Shown in pieces: positions 6,965-9,482 of a stretch of DNA of 9,482 nt. The notes under the pieces were generated by a model. It was not told the origin of the DNA and made no database searches. It saw only the letters and a program-made list of their open reading frames with translations. Both the position numbers and the translations under genes were made by a program. The stretch comes from JAVBNJ01 sp031551625 (lineage in GTDB: Bacteria; Bacteroidota; Bacteroidia; Bacteroidales; UBA932): positions 1-9,482 of the forward strand of contig JAVBNJ010000093.1 of NCBI GenBank assembly GCA_031551625.1, written 5' to 3'. The stretch's first letter is position 1. Each line of letters begins with the position of its first letter.

Positions 6965-6972
6965 CAAAGATA
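6965..6972 (-). promoter_or_regulatory. -7 promoter element of the kinase gene
   Basis: The minus strand reads TATCTTTG, an exact TAnnTTTG match identical to the element before the regulator gene. It ends 8 nt before the ATG at 6956, so the leader would be very short. This supports 6956 over 7034 as the start. No -33 element at proper spacing is seen. Confidence 0.5.
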
Positions 6973-7002
6973 AGAAAAACAGACAAATTCACTGCCACAA
7001 CT

Positions 7003-7044
7003 ATTCCACACCGCAGGTGTAGAAATTTCCACAAAATTCCACAC
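7003..7044 (+). repeat. TTCCACA direct repeats
   Basis: TTCCACA occurs at 7004-7010, 7027-7033 and 7037-7043. The 9-mer ATTCCACAC is exact at 7003-7011 and 7036-7044, 33 bp apart, about three helical turns. The first copy forms the left arm of the palindrome at 7004-7024. The repeats may be half-sites for the same regulator. Confidence 0.55.
7004..7024. promoter_or_regulatory. Candidate enhancer (activator) palindrome
   Basis: TTC-n-ACACC-GCA-GGTGT-n-GAA is a 21-bp dyad with 8 of 9 arm positions matched. It is centred about 134 bp before the predicted sigma-54 transcription start, a normal position for an NtrC-type binding site. It also lies upstream of the kinase promoter on the other strand, so it could allow autoregulation. 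Binding by the 3264-4613 regulator is inferred. Confidence 0.5.
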
Positions 7045-7053
7045 TTTTAACTA

Positions 7054-7086
7054 TCCGGTAATCGGACAGAATTAATCATAATGATT
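7054..7086. promoter_or_regulatory. Two further dyads upstream of the sigma-54 promoter
   Basis: TCCG-GTAAT-CGGA (7054-7066) and the perfect 13-bp AATCAT-A-ATGATT (7074-7086) are centred about 88 and 68 bp before the predicted start. Either may be an activator or integration-host-factor-type site. The second is AT-rich and could be fortuitous. Confidence 0.35.
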
Positions 7087-7121
7087 TACTTGTCAATATT
7101 TTATAATGTAGTTTACTTTTC

Positions 7122-7137
7122 TGGCACGCCCGTTGCA
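7122..7137 (+). promoter_or_regulatory. Sigma-54 (-24/-12) promoter
   Basis: TGGCACG-CCCG-TTGCA matches the sigma-54 consensus TGGCAC(G/A)-N4-TTGC(A/T) at every specified position. GG is at 7123-7124 and GC at 7135-7136, placing transcription start near 7148 and giving a leader of about 56 nt. The region before it is AT-rich, suited to DNA bending between enhancer and promoter. An NtrC-type activator is encoded nearby. Confidence 0.92.
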
Positions 7138-7203
7138 CTAATTTTAATGCAAGCAATAACGAAAATCTACCTCTTATAATATATTAATAAAAAATTTACG
7201 ATT

Positions 7204-7542
7204 ATGAAAAAAATTCTCTTATCCATCGCTTTGATGATTGGTGCTGGTGCCATTGCCTTTGCCCAAACACCGCAAGCTAAACCTGCTACCGAACCTGCAA
7301 AAACCACACAGGTTACCGCACCGGCTCCCCCGAGCTATATGACAGTAAAAATCGACGAATTGAATGCGAAGGTACAAACCGCAGTTAAAGCATTTGAAAG
7401 CTCCTATACTGTAAAACAAGTTTCTTTGGACAAAGCCAAAGAAATTGCCAAAGTAGAATTAGTACTTAAAGCCGACAACAAAACAGAAAAAATTGTGTAC
7501 CTTGATAAGGAAGGCAAGGAAACACCAGAGCCAAAGAAATGA
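7204..7542 (+). CDS. Exported small PepSY-like protein, sigma-54 controlled
   Basis: This 112-residue protein has a clear signal peptide: MKK, hydrophobic core LLSIALMIGAGAIAFA, and likely cleavage after A20 before Q21. A Pro/Ala/Thr-rich linker follows (about 22-43), then one small alpha/beta domain (about 44-108). That domain has a helix (VKIDELNAKVQTAVKAFESS), strand SYTVKQVSLD, strand AKVELVLKADNKTEKIVYLD, and terminal KEGKE. The pattern resembles Bacteroidetes PepSY-like (BLIP-like fold) periplasmic proteins, whose exact functions are mostly unknown; some PepSY domains inhibit proteases or act in envelope stress. There is no lipobox and no second membrane segment, so it is probably soluble in the periplasm. 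It is transcribed alone from a consensus sigma-54 promoter and ends at an intrinsic terminator. As the only gene with such a promoter here, it is the likely main target of the adjacent two-component system. Confidence 0.85.
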   Translation: MKKILLSIALMIGAGAIAFAQTPQAKPATEPAKTTQVTAPAPPSYMTVKIDELNAKVQTAVKAFESSYTVKQVSLDKAKEIAKVELVLKADNKTEKIVYLDKEGKETPEPKK

Positions 7543-7572
7543 CAATAGAAACACACTATCAACCTTCCATCC

Positions 7573-7606
7573 AAGCCGGGACAGATTACCTCTGTTCCGG
7601 TTTTTT
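7573..7606 (+). terminator. Intrinsic terminator after the PepSY-like gene
   Basis: The stem AAGCCGGGACAG pairs with CTGTTCCGGTTT (12 bp including two G-U pairs) around a 7-nt loop. It runs into six T residues at 7601-7606. It lies 31 bp after the stop and isolates the sigma-54 unit from purF. Confidence 0.92.
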
Positions 7607-7664
7607 ATAGGCCTGCTCAACGGAAAAACTATTCCAAACTAACCGAAGAGCAAACGCAAATTAT

Positions 7665-7704
7665 TTTTCATCTTTTCACTTTTCATCTTTTTTATGTAAC
7701 TTTG
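7665..7704 (+). promoter_or_regulatory. purF promoter region with pyrimidine repeat
   Basis: TAACTTTG at 7697-7704 is an exact TAnnTTTG -7 element, 21 nt before the ATG. Just upstream, TTTTCATCTTTT occurs twice (7665-7676 and 7680-7691), making a T/C-rich tract over the -33 region. No TTTG is present at -33. No purine riboswitch or PurR-like operator is recognised. Confidence 0.55.
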
Positions 7705-7725
7705 CTACTTAATCGAAAGTGATAT

Positions 7726-9482
7726 ATGTCGGAACCTCTTAAACACGAATGCGGCGTTGCCTTGATTCGTTTGCGCAAACCGCTCTCCTACTACAAAGAA
7801 AAATACGGCTCGTGGGGCTATGGTATCGAAAAGCTCTACCTGCTCATGGAAAAACAACACAACCGCGGGCAGGACGGCGCCGGTGTAGCCACAGTAAAAC
7901 TAAACCCTACACCCGGTACAGTGTATATGGACCGCTCGCGTTCCAACGGCAATAGCCCTATCCGCGATGTGTTCGACGAAATCGGCATTGGGCTCGACAA
8001 GCTGAAAAACAACCCCGGAGCCGACGAGCAATGGGTTACCGACAACATTCCGTTTGCAGGCGAAGTGTTGCTCGGGCATTTGCGCTACAAAACGCAAGGC
8101 CGCAACACGATCGACTTTGTGCACCCTGTGATGCGTAGCAATAATTGGCGCTCACGCAGTCTGGTGGTAGCCGGCAACTTCAACCTCACAAACTCCGCCG
8201 AAGTATTTCAACACCTGGTAGAAATCGGGCAATTCCCGCGCAGTACGTCAGACACGGTGTCGCTACTCGAACGCATGGGACACTTGCTCGACCGGCAGAA
8301 TGAAACGCTATACGCCCGCTATCGCGACCCCGAAAGTCTGTCGCGCCGGCAAATAGCTGCACGCATCGAAAATGAATTGGACATTCCCTTCCTGCTGCGT
8401 GAAACCACTAAAAAACTCGACGGCGGCTATGCCATTTGTGGAATTGTAGGCCAGGGCGATGCTTTTGTGGTGCGCGACCCCAACGGTATCCGTCCGGCAT
8501 TTTATTATGCCGACGACGAAATTATCGTAGTGGCCTCGGAACGCCCCGTGATTCAAACCGCACTTCGTGTGCGCACACACAAAGTACAGGAATTGCAACC
8601 CGGGCAAGCCATTATCATCGGCAAAGACGGTTCATACAATCTCGAACAAATTACAGAACCACGCGAACGCAAAGCCTGCTCGTTCGAACGCATTTATTTC
8701 TCACGCGGGACAGACAAATATATTTACCGCGAGCGTAAAAAATTAGGCGAGCAACTCACGCAAAAAGTATTGCAATCCATCAACCACGACCTCGACAATA
8801 CGATTTTCTCGTACATTCCCAACACTGCCGAAACGGCTTTTTTCGGACTCGTAAAAGGCGTCGAAGATTATATGCTGCGCGACAAACAGCACCAAATCAT
8901 TAACGCCGGGAAATTATTATCGTCCGACGAGCTGTGGCAAATTATTACCCGCCGTCCGCGCGTTGAAAAAATTGCCGTGAAAGACGTAAAAATGCGTACG
9001 TTTATTACCGAAGACGCTTCGCGCAACGACATGGTGGAACATGTATACGACGTGACCTATGGTGTAGTGCGCCGAGGTATCGACTCGCTCGTAATCGTAG
9101 ACGACAGCATTGTACGCGGCACCACGCTCAAGCAAAGTATCCTGAAAATGCTCGACCGCCTCGATCCGAAAAAGATTGTAATCGTAAGTTCGGCGCCACA
9201 GGTGCGTTACCCCGACTGCTATGGCATTGAGATGTCGCACATGTCGGAATTTTGTGCTTTTCTTGCCGCCATCGAATTGCTGAAAGAACGCGGGCAAGCA
9301 AGCCTTATCGACGATGTATACCGACGCTGCAAAGAACAGCTACATTTACCGAGCGAGCAATTGGTAAACCACGTGCAAGATATTTACCGTCCGTTTACGT
9401 CCGAAGAAATTTCGAAAAAAATAGTCGAAATCCTCCGCCCCGAAGGCATGAAAGCCGAAGTAGAGCTGGTATTCCAATCCAT
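7726..9482 (+). CDS. purF: Amidophosphoribosyltransferase, long Bacteroidetes form (3' end outside window)
   Basis: The frame is open to the window edge (585 codons). PurF catalyses the first step of purine synthesis, in which PRPP and glutamine give phosphoribosylamine. The N-terminal glutaminase domain has nucleophile C9 in HECGV, after a short MSEPLKHE leader that must be removed to free the Cys. It also has NRGQDGAG (46-53) and RYKTQG (120-125). The loop usually reading HNGNLTN is AGNFNLTN here (149-156). The phosphoribosyltransferase domain carries the PRPP-binding signature VIVDDSIVRGTT (456-467). The protein is already longer than the roughly 470-510 residues of E. coli or B. subtilis PurF because of extra segments between the domains, as in Bacteroidetes homologues of about 630 residues. 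Perhaps 40-50 residues are missing at the window edge. The gene stands alone behind its own promoter. Confidence 0.93.
   Translation, partial: MSEPLKHECGVALIRLRKPLSYYKEKYGSWGYGIEKLYLLMEKQHNRGQDGAGVATVKLNPTPGTVYMDRSRSNGNSPIRDVFDEIGIGLDKLKNNPGADEQWVTDNIPFAGEVLLGHLRYKTQGRNTIDFVHPVMRSNNWRSRSLVVAGNFNLTNSAEVFQHLVEIGQFPRSTSDTVSLLERMGHLLDRQNETLYARYRDPESLSRRQIAARIENELDIPFLLRETTKKLDGGYAICGIVGQGDAFVVRDPNGIRPAFYYADDEIIVVASERPVIQTALRVRTHKVQELQPGQAIIIGKDGSYNLEQITEPRERKACSFERIYFSRGTDKYIYRERKKLGEQLTQKVLQSINHDLDNTIFSYIPNTAETAFFGLVKGVEDYMLRDKQHQIINAGKLLSSDELWQIITRRPRVEKIAVKDVKMRTFITEDASRNDMVEHVYDVTYGVVRRGIDSLVIVDDSIVRGTTLKQSILKMLDRLDPKKIVIVSSAPQVRYPDCYGIEMSHMSEFCAFLAAIELLKERGQASLIDDVYRRCKEQLHLPSEQLVNHVQDIYRPFTSEEISKKIVEILRPEGMKAEVELVFQS

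Noticed and set aside
6957..7034. N-terminal extension of the kinase to the ATG at 7034.
   Set aside because: A promoter motif (6965-6972) and the candidate operator lie within or next to this stretch, and MKKTIENK at 6956 is a normal start before TM1.
7665..7691. T/C-rich repeat before purF as a CRISPR-like or phase-variable tract.
   Set aside because: There are only two 12-base copies with a 3-base spacer; this is simple-sequence composition in an AT-rich promoter.

Overview
The window looks like a chromosomal segment of a Bacteroidetes bacterium, probably a fermentative Bacteroidales. The reasons are several exact TAnnTTTG (-7 type) promoter motifs, A-rich start regions with little Shine-Dalgarno signal, a Bacteroidetes-type IS30 transposase tail, a small secreted PepSY-like protein, and the long divergent form of PurF. 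The species cannot be fixed from the sequence alone.

Left part (1-2527): the window opens inside the last 43 codons of an IS30-family transposase. Less than 100 bp later comes a three-gene block on the + strand: a DRTGG-domain protein (230-574), a small GHKL (HATPase) anti-sigma/serine-kinase-like ATPase (577-1002), and a 458-residue iron-sulfur protein with two ferredoxin clusters, an [FeFe]-hydrogenase H-cluster-like domain and a C-terminal 4Fe-4S domain (1151-2527). The hydrogenase-like domain keeps the four cysteines expected to hold the cubane. It has lost the proton-relay cysteine and the conserved L2 glutamate, so a redox or H2 sensing or electron-transfer role fits better than ordinary hydrogen turnover. 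A large imperfect inverted repeat lies between the second and third genes.

Middle part (2528-7606): after a non-coding gap comes a small outer-membrane beta-barrel protein (2715-3215). Next is an NtrC-type sigma-54 activator (3264-4613, +). A hybrid histidine kinase with REC and Hpt domains (4608-6956, -) meets it tail to tail. The two genes share the palindrome TTATAA, which encodes Leu-stop on both strands. Upstream of the kinase, and reading away from it, is a textbook sigma-54 promoter (TGGCACG-N4-TTGCA, 7122-7137), preceded by several palindromes and direct repeats that could be activator sites. It drives a 112-residue exported PepSY-like protein (7204-7542) that ends at a strong intrinsic terminator. 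The likely circuit is kinase H340 -> REC D606 -> Hpt H725 -> regulator D57 -> sigma-54 transcription of the periplasmic PepSY-like protein, perhaps with feedback on the kinase's large periplasmic sensor domain.

Right part (7607-9482): purF, long Bacteroidetes form, begins at 7726 behind a TAACTTTG promoter motif and runs off the window after 585 codons.
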